Assembly (NCBI RefSeq): GCF_020991275.1
Contig: NZ_JAJLQY010000006.1
Location: 248,001 to 312,000 of the forward strand
Reading direction: 5' to 3'
Source of the DNA: Actinocorallia sp. API 0066
Lineage (GTDB): Bacteria > Actinomycetota > Actinomycetes > Streptosporangiales > Streptosporangiaceae
Length of the DNA stretch: 64,000 bases
The notes under the pieces are model-generated. The model saw nothing but the letters and a program-made list of their open reading frames with translations. It had not been told where the DNA came from and did no database searches. Positions 25,697-33,308 of this stretch are shown in pieces (within the stretch, counting starts at the first letter, position 1; every line of letters starts with the position of its first letter). A program made the position numbers and the translations under genes.

Positions 25697-26528
25697 GTCG
25701 GGTGATCCGTTCCAGCCGGGCGGCGTCCGCGATCGCGTCGAGTTCGGCCGCCAGGACGTGGCCGGGCGGGTAGCCGCCGTCCCGCTCCAGGAGGTAGCCG
25801 AGCCTGCCTTCAGGGGAAAGCCTCTCCTCGGCCTCCCCGACCAGCGCGAGCACCTCCGACGGCACGGGGTCGGTGTGCGTGTCGTGGTAGAGGCCGTCAC
25901 CCTCCATGCCGCCCGCGACATGGCAGTAGGCGACCCGCTCCAGGGGGAAGGACTCCAGGACCTTCACAGGGTCCTGCCCCCGGTTGCGGGCGTTGGCGTA
26001 GACGTTGGCCACGTCGAGGAGGAGCAGCGCGCCCGTCCGGTCGAGGAGTTCGGTGAGGAACTCGCCCTCGGTGTACTCGTCGTCGGGCCAGTCGAACAGC
26101 GCGGCGATCGGCTCGACGGCCAGCGGCACGTCGAGTTCCGCCGTCGTCAGCGCGATGTTGCGGGTGAGCGCGGCCAGCGCGGCGCGGCTGCGCGGCACCG
26201 GCAGCAGGTGCCCCGCCTCCAACCCTCCGGCCCGCACGAACGCGACGTGCTCGCTGACCAGCGGCGCCGCCACCAGCGCGGCGCCGCGCGCGAGGTGCGC
26301 GACCCGCGCCGGGTCCACCTCCTCGGCGCCGCCCAGCGAAAGCTTCACCCCGTGCGGGACGACCCGCACCCCCCGGTCACGCAAGGCGAGCAGCTCAGGG
26401 TCCGGGTGGTGCAGCGACTCGGCTATCACCTCGGTGAAGGCGAGCCCCGGCAGCCCGGCGACGAACTCCGCGATCTCGGGCCGCCAGCCGATACCGACGG
26501 TCGGCCCCGTCGTCGTCTGGAGCGTCAT
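25686..26528 (-). CDS. DUF692-family multinuclear non-haem iron oxidase (MNIO)
   Basis: A 280-residue TIM-barrel protein. Conserved metal-ligand positions are all visible: Glu33 (TEVIAES), His59 (VVPHGVKLSLGG), Glu93-His94 (VSEHVAF), Glu139 (AVEPIAA), Asp172/Asn175 (LDVANVYANA), His203 (CHVAGG), Asp216/His218 (YHDTHTD) and Glu248 (LLERDGG). The family includes MbnB, TglH and BufB, which use two or three irons and O2 to modify cysteines in ribosomal peptides. Its ATG overlaps the stop of the upstream membrane-protein gene (ATGA), whose C-terminus carries five regularly spaced cysteines: the likely substrate. I chose the ATG at 26528 because the longer frame upstream is the antisense-like reading of the Cys tail. 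Confidence 0.9.
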   Translation of the reverse strand: MTLQTTTGPTVGIGWRPEIAEFVAGLPGLAFTEVIAESLHHPDPELLALRDRGVRVVPHGVKLSLGGAEEVDPARVAHLARGAALVAAPLVSEHVAFVRAGGLEAGHLLPVPRSRAALAALTRNIALTTAELDVPLAVEPIAALFDWPDDEYTEGEFLTELLDRTGALLLLDVANVYANARNRGQDPVKVLESFPLERVAYCHVAGGMEGDGLYHDTHTDPVPSEVLALVGEAEERLSPEGRLGYLLERDGGYPPGHVLAAELDAIADAARLERITRRAA

Positions 26529-27439
26529 CCGCCACAGCCTCCGCCGCCGCCGCAGGACGAGCCACTGGAGCAGGAGGAGCCGCTGGAGCAGGACGAGGAG
26601 GACGAGCTGCACGAACTCATCGTGGCGGCCGAGCCGCCCGCGCCGCTGTCCCCGGCGAGCCCCCTGTGCAGTTCGGCCTCGGCGGCGAAAGCGGGGTCCA
26701 TCGCCATGAGCGCGGTGGCGCCGAACATCGCGACGGCAAGGGCGGCGGCCTCATGGCCGTGGGACGCATAAGACGGCGAGGACGCGGGGTGCAGGCCGCG
26801 CAGCTGCCCCGCCGAACGTGCGATCGTCCGCGTGGACCCGCGCGTCTTGACGGGCGCGGCGATCAGCAGGACCACCGTGAGCACACCGATGAGGGCGAGG
26901 ACCGCGACGAGGAACCCGACCGGCCTGTCGTTGGCGAGCCCGGCGACGAGCCGCAGCACGCCGAGCGCGACGACGGCGAGCAGCGGCACCGCGGCGAGCC
27001 GCACCTGCCTGCGCTCGTCGGAGCCGAGCAGTTGGCCGCGCGCTATCAGCGCCTCGCGGATCGCGCCGAGCGCACCGGCCACGCCCGAGTTCAGGTGCAG
27101 GGTGCGGGTCCGCGCGCCGGACCCGGCCGCGTACAGCACCGCGTAGTCCAGCGGCGTCGCGCCGGGCGGGGGCGCGACGCCCGTCGCCCTGACCCCGCCG
27201 CCCTTCTCCGCGCCGACGGCGCCCGCGAGCCGCAGCCGCGCGAGGCTCGCCGCGACGGCCTGACGCGGCCCGCCCACCAGGAAGGCGAGCTCCTCGGCGG
27301 GCAGCCCCTCGGGGTTCTCCCGCCCCTTGCTGAGCCAGCGCCGCAGTCCGAGCACGACGACCAGGACCACGGCCGCGAGGATCCCGTAGTACAGCAGGAA
27401 GTCCCCGCCGGAGATCCCCCAGGTCGGCTCACCGTTCAC
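26525..27439 (-). CDS. TIGR04222-type membrane protein with periodic Cys/Ser/Gly tail; putative MNIO substrate
   Basis: A 304-residue membrane protein. Membrane helix 1 is ~14-34 (LLYYGILAAVVLVVVLGL), a cytoplasmic-looking helical domain follows (GLPAEELAFLVGGPRQAVAASLARLRLAGAV), then two helices at ~148-168 and 173-196, and a hydrophobic segment ~230-250. The last 30 residues are only Ser, Gly and Cys, with Cys at 277, 284, 290, 296 and 302 (spacing C-x6-C-x5-C-x5-C-x5-C). The overall plan matches TIGR04222 membrane proteins, which I remember as having such low-complexity tails. The start is GTG with GGAGG 7-8 nt upstream. It is the first gene of a three-gene overlapping operon with the MNIO and its partner. 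Confidence 0.82.
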   Translation of the reverse strand: MNGEPTWGISGGDFLLYYGILAAVVLVVVLGLRRWLSKGRENPEGLPAEELAFLVGGPRQAVAASLARLRLAGAVGAEKGGGVRATGVAPPPGATPLDYAVLYAAGSGARTRTLHLNSGVAGALGAIREALIARGQLLGSDERRQVRLAAVPLLAVVALGVLRLVAGLANDRPVGFLVAVLALIGVLTVVLLIAAPVKTRGSTRTIARSAGQLRGLHPASSPSYASHGHEAAALAVAMFGATALMAMDPAFAAEAELHRGLAGDSGAGGSAATMSSCSSSSSSCSSGSSCSSGSSCGGGGGCGG

Positions 27440-27572
27440 CGCGCCACCTCCTCACCGGGCCCGCGGCCCACACACCCTTGGATGCACCGCCGTACCCGCC
27501 GGTTTCGTCCGCTGCCGACATTTCCGCCCGACTTTCGGCGGCCGCCGGAGCCCTGTCCGTCGAACGGGGGGT

Positions 27573-28223
27573 TCACGGGGTGTCCAGGCCCTTTTCGATG
27601 GCGTAGCGGACCAGTTGGACGCGGTTGTGGAGGTGGAGTTTGCCCAGCGTGTTCTGGACGTGGTTCTGCACGGTCCGGTGGGACAGCACGAGGCGTTCGG
27701 CGATCTGGCGGTAGGTGAGGCCCTTGGCGACGAGGCGGAGGATCTCGGTCTCGCGGTCGGTGAGGCGCGGCGCGTCCGGGGCGGGCGCGGGCACCGCGGC
27801 GAGCCTGCGGTACTCGCCGAGGACGAGCCCGGCCAGGCCCGGCGTGAAGACGGCGTCGCCCTGCACGGTGCGGGCCACCGCGTCGAGGAACTCGGCGCGG
27901 GCCGCGGACTTCACGAGGTAGCCGGTGGCGCCCGCCTTCACCGCCTCCAGGACGTCCTCCTGCTCTCCGCTCGCCGACAGCACGAGGACGCGGGCGGGCG
28001 GGTCGAGCGCGGCGAGCGCCCGTGTCACCTCGACCCCGGAGATGTCGGGCAGCCGCAGGTCCACCACGGCGACCTCGGGCCGCACCGCCGCCGCGACCCG
28101 CACCGCCTGACGGCCCTCGCCGCACGCCGCGACGACGTCGTATCCGGCCTCGGCGAGGTCACGGGCCACCGCGTCCCGCCACATCGGGTGGTCGTCCACC
28201 ACCATCACCCTGACGCCGCCCAT
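27573..28223 (-). CDS. NarL/LuxR-family response regulator, MacR-like
   Basis: A 216-residue response regulator. Receiver: VMVVDDHPMWRDAV, phospho-acceptor Asp55 in VVDLRLPDISG, VLVLSAS, and Lys in GYLVKSA. The LuxR-type helix-turn-helix is LTDRETEILRLVAKGLTYRQIAERLVLSHRTVQNHVQNTLGKL. It probably pairs with the histidine kinase at 29.2-30.4 kb; the pair resembles MacRS of Streptomyces, which lies in the same chromosomal neighbourhood. TAAGGT (RC of 28230-28235) lies 6 nt before the ATG, so it also has a leaderless promoter of its own. Confidence 0.9.
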   Translation of the reverse strand: MGGVRVMVVDDHPMWRDAVARDLAEAGYDVVAACGEGRQAVRVAAAVRPEVAVVDLRLPDISGVEVTRALAALDPPARVLVLSASGEQEDVLEAVKAGATGYLVKSAARAEFLDAVARTVQGDAVFTPGLAGLVLGEYRRLAAVPAPAPDAPRLTDRETEILRLVAKGLTYRQIAERLVLSHRTVQNHVQNTLGKLHLHNRVQLVRYAIEKGLDTP

Positions 28224-28305
28224 GGCCCCACCTTACGAATCACGACAAACCGACTAACAGTGTGACGCGCCGGGCGACCCCGGTCCACGCGCGGGCGGCG
28301 TTCGC

Positions 28306-29112
28306 TCAGGACGAGGGCGGGACGACGGTCGGCGGGTCGAACGGCCCCGCGCCGCCCGACCCGGACGGCTCGGGCATCGGCGACCCTTCGGGCAGCGGAG
28401 GCCGCGGCCCCTCATCCGGCATCCCCGGAAAGTCGGGAATCCGCCGCTCCGGGTGGGACCAGCGGTCGCCGTACCAGGGCCGGTCCTCGTGCCACGGCCG
28501 GTCGCCGCCCCACCGCCGGTCGAACTCGACACGGATCACCTCGGGATCGTCGTCACCGTCCCCGACCGCGAGCGCGACCACGCCGCCGCCCACAAGCCCG
28601 CCGAGCAGCCCCGCCGCCAGCAGCGACACCGCCCCCGACCCCACCACCCGCTTCACGCGAGGCCCCCAGGGCCGCCGAGGCGCCCCGGCGGGCCCCGCCA
28701 GCACCTCCCCGCCCCCCAACGGAGGCGCGGGCGGCACCGGCGACGCGACAGCGCCCTCAGCACCCGGCCCGGACCCAGCGCCTCCGGGCGCGCCCGGAGG
28801 CGGCGGCGGCGACGCGACGGACGAACCCTGGCCCGCGTCCGGAACCGGTGACGCGACGGCTCCCTCGGCCCCCTGAACCGGCGACGTGGCGGCGCCGTCG
28901 GGTCCGGGGGCCGGGTCGGCGGCGGTGACGTCCGGGTCGGTGGGAGCGGGCGACGGGGCTACGGTGGAGCCCTCGGGGTCCTGGGTGGGGATGTCGGTTC
29001 GGGTGGTGGGTTCGGGGGTGGGGGAAGGGGCCGGGGGCGGGACAGCGGCGGGCGGGGTGGGGAGCGGGCGGCCCGCTACGGGCTTGTCGTAGGGTTCGCG
29101 GGGGTCGGGCAT
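28306..29112 (-). CDS. Proline-rich single-pass membrane protein between kinase and regulator
   Basis: A 268-residue protein of unknown function. Residues 1-150 are Pro/Ala/Thr/Gly-rich and repetitive (GAEGAVASPVP occurs twice). One membrane helix spans ~158-184 (GSGAVSLLAAGLLGGLVGGGVVALAVG), preceded by RRPWGPRVKR, so the Pro-rich part is probably cytoplasmic. The external part starts with an acidic stretch and then an unusual Trp/Arg/Asp segment (GDRPWHEDRPWYGDRW), ending Pro-rich. GGGAGG lies 5 nt before the ATG. Located between the sensor kinase and response regulator genes in the same direction, it may be an accessory sensor or a target. Confidence 0.65.
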   Translation of the reverse strand: MPDPREPYDKPVAGRPLPTPPAAVPPPAPSPTPEPTTRTDIPTQDPEGSTVAPSPAPTDPDVTAADPAPGPDGAATSPVQGAEGAVASPVPDAGQGSSVASPPPPPGAPGGAGSGPGAEGAVASPVPPAPPLGGGEVLAGPAGAPRRPWGPRVKRVVGSGAVSLLAAGLLGGLVGGGVVALAVGDGDDDPEVIRVEFDRRWGGDRPWHEDRPWYGDRWSHPERRIPDFPGMPDEGPRPPLPEGSPMPEPSGSGGAGPFDPPTVVPPSS

Positions 29113-29189
29113 GGGGGCCTCCCGGGCCTGGCGGGTTGGGGTCGGGGGCGGAACGGGGCAATGATGCACCCGCCGGGTTAAGGGCGGTG

Positions 29190-30365
29190 TCAGCGCGGGA
29201 CGGTGAGCTCCAGCTCGGTGCCCTGGCCGGGCGCGGAGACGATCTCCACGGTGCCGCCCAGGTCCCGCACCCGCCCCCGCACGGACTGCGCGAGCCCCAG
29301 CCGCCCGGCCCGCTCCGCCTCGACGAGACGGCCGGGCGCGATCCCCGGCCCGTCGTCCCGCACGCTCACCGTGACGGCCGCGCCGTCGTCCTCCAGGAGC
29401 ACCCACACCCGCGTCCCGGGCGGGCAGTGCGCCGCGACGTTGTCCAGCGCCGCCCCCACCGCCGCCGCGAGCTCCCGCGCGACGGCACGGGCCAGCACCA
29501 CGGGCGTCGCCGGGGTCGCGAGCTGCACCGAGGCGGAGGCGTAAGGCCGCAGCAGCGCCCGCAGATCAGCGGTGCCGCCGTCGTCGTCGCCGGAGCCGGG
29601 CAGCCGCGGCCCCGGCACCACCGCCAGCACCTCCGCCGAGATCAGGGCGCGCAGCGCCGCCTCCTGCTCCCCCGCGAGCCGTCCCAGCTCGGCGGCCTCG
29701 CCGCCCAGTTCGCCGCCGCGCCGCCGGACCAGCGCGAGCACCTGGAGCACCGAGTCGTGCAGGTCGCGGGCGAGCCGTTCGCGTTCGCGGGTCGCGGTCT
29801 CCAGCGCGACGGCCCGCGCCATCCGCAGCTCGGCGTCGATAGCGAGCCGCCCGAGGTACCCGACGATCACGCCGACCATGAGCAGCAGCACGACGCCGTT
29901 GAACGTCGTCTGGCTGAACACCTCCGCGTACAGCGCGCGCAGGGCGACGTCGGGCACCGCGACGGCCAGCGCCGCCGCCACCCCGCGCCGCGCGCCGCCG
30001 CGCAGCGCCCACGCCATGACGGGCGCCGCCACCCAGCTGACGGTCAGGTTGGGCCGTCCGTCGGCGAGGTGCTCGCGCGTCTCCACAAGCCCGGTGGCCA
30101 GCAGACAGGCCACCGCCACGGCCACGTCCGCGACGCCGAAGAGCCGCCCGCCCCGCACCCGCGCCGCCACGACGGTCCAGGCGGCCATCACCGCGAACAC
30201 CGCGAGCCCGCCCAGCGGATACCGGTACTCGCCGTACCCGTTGGCGATCAGCGCGCCCGCGTAGGCGCACGAGACCGCCCGGAACACCGCCGTCGCCCGC
30301 CACAGCACGGCCTCGACGCCGGGGCCTGTGCGCCGGGCCCAGGGGCGGGCGGCGGGCGTGCTCAT
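29190..30365 (-). CDS. Sensor histidine kinase, MacS-like
   Basis: A 391-residue kinase. About five or six hydrophobic helices fill residues 20-175; a short coiled linker (AVALETATRERERL) leads to the HisKA_3 phosphorylation motif ARDLHDSVLQVLAL with His203. The ATP-binding domain has AALDNVAAHC (N box), RDDGPGIAPG (G1) and GRLGLAQSVRGRVRDLGG. It matches the MacS family of actinobacterial kinases. Its ATG overlaps the plsC stop (ATGA), so the two genes are translationally coupled. The cognate regulator is at 27.6 kb, with a membrane protein gene between. Confidence 0.88.
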   Translation of the reverse strand: MSTPAARPWARRTGPGVEAVLWRATAVFRAVSCAYAGALIANGYGEYRYPLGGLAVFAVMAAWTVVAARVRGGRLFGVADVAVAVACLLATGLVETREHLADGRPNLTVSWVAAPVMAWALRGGARRGVAAALAVAVPDVALRALYAEVFSQTTFNGVVLLLMVGVIVGYLGRLAIDAELRMARAVALETATRERERLARDLHDSVLQVLALVRRRGGELGGEAAELGRLAGEQEAALRALISAEVLAVVPGPRLPGSGDDDGGTADLRALLRPYASASVQLATPATPVVLARAVARELAAAVGAALDNVAAHCPPGTRVWVLLEDDGAAVTVSVRDDGPGIAPGRLVEAERAGRLGLAQSVRGRVRDLGGTVEIVSAPGQGTELELTVPR

Positions 30366-31078
30366 TCCTCGTCTTCGTCCCGGCGGACCTCGCGGCCCTG
30401 CTGCTCGGCCTTGACCTCGGCCGCGTACCGGTCGACGTACTCCTGGCCGGAGAGGTCCTGGATCGCCTTCATGATCTGGTCGGTGACGGTCCGCAGCACC
30501 TCGCGGTCGTCCTCGCGGCCGTAGTACTCCGAGAAGTCCAGCGGCCGCCCGAACCGGACGCCGGGCCGTCCCGGCAGCCCGAGGACGCGCGGCTTGGACC
30601 CGGCGGGCATCAGCTCGAACGTGTTGATCATCGCCATCGGGATCACCGGCACCCGGCCCTGGAGCGCGAGCCTGGCGACGCCGGTCTTGCCCTTGAACAG
30701 GCGGTTGTCCGGCACCCGGGTGCCCTCGGGGTAGATCCCGAGGAGCCTGCCCTCACCGAGCACCCGCAAGCCGGTGACCAGTGCCTCCTCGCTCGCCTTG
30801 CCGCCCGTCCTGTCGATCGGGATGACGCCGACGCCGCTGAAGAAGAACCGGCTGAACCAGCCCTTGATCCCCCTGCCGGTGAAGTAGTCGCGCTTGCCGA
30901 GGAACACGATGCGGCGGCGCAGCGGCAGCGGGCCGAAGAAGTGGTCGGCGAACGACAGGTGGTTGCACGCGAGGATCGCCGGGCCCTCGTCGGGGACGTT
31001 GTCCATCCCGCGGTTCCTGGGACGCCAGACCACCCAGAGGATGGGGCCCAAGATGGACTTGACGATCCACCAGAACAT
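30362..31078 (-). CDS. 1-acylglycerol-3-phosphate acyltransferase (PlsC family)
   Basis: A 238-residue membrane-associated acyltransferase. An N-terminal hydrophobic helix (MFWWIVKSILGPILWVVW) is followed by the catalytic NHLSFADHFF (NHx4D motif) and the glycerol-phosphate-binding GIYPEGTRVPDNRLF; VPVIPMAMINTFELMP completes the fold. It makes phosphatidic acid from lysophosphatidic acid. The charged C-terminal tail is likely cytoplasmic. I chose the ATG at 31078, with GGGAGAGG upstream, over longer in-frame starts, since the conserved region begins there. It corresponds to Rv2182c by position. The next gene (kinase) overlaps its stop. Confidence 0.9.
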   Translation of the reverse strand: MFWWIVKSILGPILWVVWRPRNRGMDNVPDEGPAILACNHLSFADHFFGPLPLRRRIVFLGKRDYFTGRGIKGWFSRFFFSGVGVIPIDRTGGKASEEALVTGLRVLGEGRLLGIYPEGTRVPDNRLFKGKTGVARLALQGRVPVIPMAMINTFELMPAGSKPRVLGLPGRPGVRFGRPLDFSEYYGREDDREVLRTVTDQIMKAIQDLSGQEYVDRYAAEVKAEQQGREVRRDEDEE

Positions 31079-31194
31079 CCCGCCGCCTCTCCCGAATTGT
31101 TTGTAGGCCGTTCGAAGTGCCAGACATCTTCGCACGGACCCGGCCGGGCGGAGGGATCGCGTCCCCGGGCGCCCCCGTGGGACGATTCGCACCG

Positions 31195-31236
31195 TAGGCT
31201 CATCGCATGATGGTGGCCGGCGAACCGAGGAGCTGA
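31195..31236 (+). promoter_or_regulatory. Leaderless promoter with a 9-codon upstream ORF
   Basis: TAGGCT (31195-31200) lies 6 nt before an ATG (31207) that opens a 9-codon frame (MMVAGEPRS, stop at 31236). It ends 5 nt before the GTG of the membrane-protein gene. The ORF spans that gene's GAGGAG region, so it could couple translation. Confidence 0.45.
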
Positions 31237-31241
31237 GGGAA

Positions 31242-32039
31242 GTGAACCGCCGCGAGAACGGGCTGTCAGCGGACGCATACACGCCCTTGATCGACCTCGT
31301 CCCCGATCTCGCCGACGAGCTGCTCGCCCTGCTGGGCGCCGCCGGGATCGCCGCCTACGCGCTGCCGGGCGACACCTCGGGCCCCGACGTGCTCGACCAC
31401 GTCCACGTCGACGTCGCGCACAAGCGGGAGGCCGAGCGCCTGCTGCACCCGCTGCTGCGGGACAGGCTGGCCGCCGCGCCCGCCGCCCCCGGCGCCGACG
31501 CGCGCCCCGAGGCGCCCGAGCGGGACCAGCGCGACGACGACGCGATCTTCGCGGAGATCGTCGCGGGCTTCGACACCCCGGCCGAGCAGTCCTGGCCGGA
31601 CGAGGAGCATCTGGATCCGGGTGAGGACCGCACGGGCAGGCTGCCGACAGCGCGGATCGTCTTCTCCGGCACGGCGCCGCCCGAGACGGCCGAGGAGTCC
31701 GAGAAGTCCGCGAAGTCCGAGAAAGACACGGACGAGGACGACGAAGCGGAAGGCGACCTCAAGGAGCGGAAGGATCCGGGCGAGCAGGAGCCGGACGAGG
31801 AGGGCCACTACGAGCCGCCGCCTCCGCCCCCGCTGCCCGTCCCGGACCCGACGACGCGGCTGGCCTGGGTCTGCCTGGTCGGCGGCCCCGCCTACATCCT
31901 CACCACGGTCGTGATGCGCCTCCAGGCCCCCGGCTGGGCGGCCTTCCTGGCGGTCGCCGCGTTCATCGGCGGGTTCGTCACGCTGGTGCTGCGGATGGGC
32001 GACGAGCCGAGGGACGGCGACGACGGCGCCGTCGTCTGA
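31242..32039 (+). CDS. Conserved acidic membrane protein of unknown function
   Basis: A 265-residue protein. Residues 1-75 form a small folded domain (LIDLVPDLADELLALLGAAGIAAYALPGD, then DHVHVDVAHKREAERLLHPLL), a long acidic, charged linker follows (EESEKSAKSEKDTDEDDEAEG), then a Pro run and two closely spaced membrane helices at the C-terminus (LAWVCLVGGPAYILTTVVM and AAFLAVAAFIGGFVTLVL). The soluble part is probably cytoplasmic. The gene lies between plsC and glucokinase, as a similar hypothetical does in related genomes. The start is GTG with GAGG-containing sequence upstream. No function can be assigned. Confidence 0.7.
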   Translation: MNRRENGLSADAYTPLIDLVPDLADELLALLGAAGIAAYALPGDTSGPDVLDHVHVDVAHKREAERLLHPLLRDRLAAAPAAPGADARPEAPERDQRDDDAIFAEIVAGFDTPAEQSWPDEEHLDPGEDRTGRLPTARIVFSGTAPPETAEESEKSAKSEKDTDEDDEAEGDLKERKDPGEQEPDEEGHYEPPPPPPLPVPDPTTRLAWVCLVGGPAYILTTVVMRLQAPGWAAFLAVAAFIGGFVTLVLRMGDEPRDGDDGAVV

Positions 32040-32043
32040 CGCG

Positions 32044-32457
32044 CTACTTGGCGACCTTCAGGTACGCCTTCTCCACGGTGACGGTGGAGGTGCCGAAGTT
32101 CTCCACCTCGGCCCTGTAGGACTTGTCCTTCCAGAGCGAGACGAGCCCGGTCAGGGTGTACTCGACCTTGGTGCCGTTGCCGACCTTGTCCTCGCCGACG
32201 AGGTCCTTCACCCGTGACTTCCCGTCCCTGGTGAACTCGGCGACGCTGAGCTTGAGTTTCTCGCCGGCGGTCTGGCCGCTGACGGTCACCGTGAGCGTCG
32301 TCACGTGCAGCCCGGACTCCTTGGGGAGCCAGGCCGCCGCCGGGTTGGCGTGCACCCCCTCCGGGTCGTTCCACTCGACGTCGAAGACCAGCGCGGCGCG
32401 CTTGCCCGGCGCGACCGTCGCGGCCTTGCCGATACCGACGTTGATGAGAATCTCCAC
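32044..32457 (-). CDS. Hypothetical beta-rich protein
   Basis: A 137-residue protein that I do not recognise. Alternating hydrophobic/polar strands (AALVFDVEWNDPEG, HVTTLTVTVSGQTAG, KLKLSVAEFT, KVEYTLTGLV, YRAEVENFGTSTVTVEKAYLKV) suggest a beta-sandwich. It has no signal peptide, membrane helix or catalytic motif. The GTG start at 32457 has AGGAGG 6-7 nt upstream, good evidence for translation. It is convergent with the preceding membrane-protein gene, with only 4 bp between stops and no terminator. Confidence 0.65.
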   Translation of the reverse strand: MEILINVGIGKAATVAPGKRAALVFDVEWNDPEGVHANPAAAWLPKESGLHVTTLTVTVSGQTAGEKLKLSVAEFTRDGKSRVKDLVGEDKVGNGTKVEYTLTGLVSLWKDKSYRAEVENFGTSTVTVEKAYLKVAK

Positions 32458-32582
32458 GCCCGTCCTCCTGGCCGATAGCGGCTACCCAAGCGGGACTCTA
32501 GCGGCATGCCGGGCATCATGCGGGCCGTCCCGCCCTGCCGGTCTGACCTGACCGGGCCGTGGGCCGTGGCGTCAGGCGGCTG

Positions 32583-33266
32583 TCAGCCTTCGCCGCCGGG
32601 CGCGAGCCGCGCCAGCACCGGGAGGTGGTCGGTGGCGCGGGCGAAGTCCCCGCCGGGGTCGGGTGGGACCCCGCAGCCGAGCACGGTGAGCCGGGGGTCG
32701 GTGAAGATCCCGTCGATGCGGCGGCGCGGGCCGCCCGCCGGGAAGGTCGCGGCGCCGCCCTCGGGCGCGACGGCGTGCGCGTCGCGGAGCCGGGAGGCGA
32801 GCAGCCGCCAGGCGGGCCCGTCGGGGCCCTCGTTGAAGTCACCGGCCAGGACGGCCGGGGCCGGCCGTCCGGCGAGCAGCCGCAGCACGAGGTCCGCGTG
32901 CCGCAGCCGCTCGCGCGGGTCGAGCCCCAGATGGGTGGACGCGACGGCCAGGGCCCGCCCCTCCACGGACACCACGGCGACGGCCAAGGCCCGCCGGTGC
33001 AGGGGCGGCGCCCAGGGCAGCCGGTGGAATCCGCTCGCGAGGAGCCGCACCCCGGGACGGCCCAGGACGGCGAGCCCGGCGGTACGGCGTCCGGCCAGCA
33101 CGGTCATCCCGACCTCGCGGGCGAGCCCCGCCCGCGCGGCCCGCCAACGCCCGTACCGGGGGACCTCCTGGAGGCACAGGAGGTCGGGCGCGCAGGCGCG
33201 CACCACCCGGGCCACCGCGAGGGGGTCGTCCCGCAGCGACCTGAGGTTGTAGGTGAGTATCCGCAC
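32583..33266 (-). CDS. Endonuclease/exonuclease/phosphatase family protein
   Basis: A 227-residue EEP-fold hydrolase. The N-terminal MRILTYNLRSL supplies the metal-binding Asn; CLQEVPRYGRW carries the catalytic Glu; ASTHLGLDPRERLRHADLV, LAGDFNEGPDG (Asp/Asn) and the C-terminal DHLPVLARL (Asp-His) complete the metal-dependent active site. Substrates in this family include DNA, RNA and phospholipid headgroups; none can be singled out. It has no signal peptide. The start is GTG with only a weak GGCGGG upstream. It lies 42 bp after the glucokinase gene and may be co-transcribed. Confidence 0.88.
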   Translation of the reverse strand: MRILTYNLRSLRDDPLAVARVVRACAPDLLCLQEVPRYGRWRAARAGLAREVGMTVLAGRRTAGLAVLGRPGVRLLASGFHRLPWAPPLHRRALAVAVVSVEGRALAVASTHLGLDPRERLRHADLVLRLLAGRPAPAVLAGDFNEGPDGPAWRLLASRLRDAHAVAPEGGAATFPAGGPRRRIDGIFTDPRLTVLGCGVPPDPGGDFARATDHLPVLARLAPGGEG

Positions 33267-33308
33267 CGCGCGCCCGCCGACCGTCCGCCGCGCCCTACCG
33301 CTCCGCTC

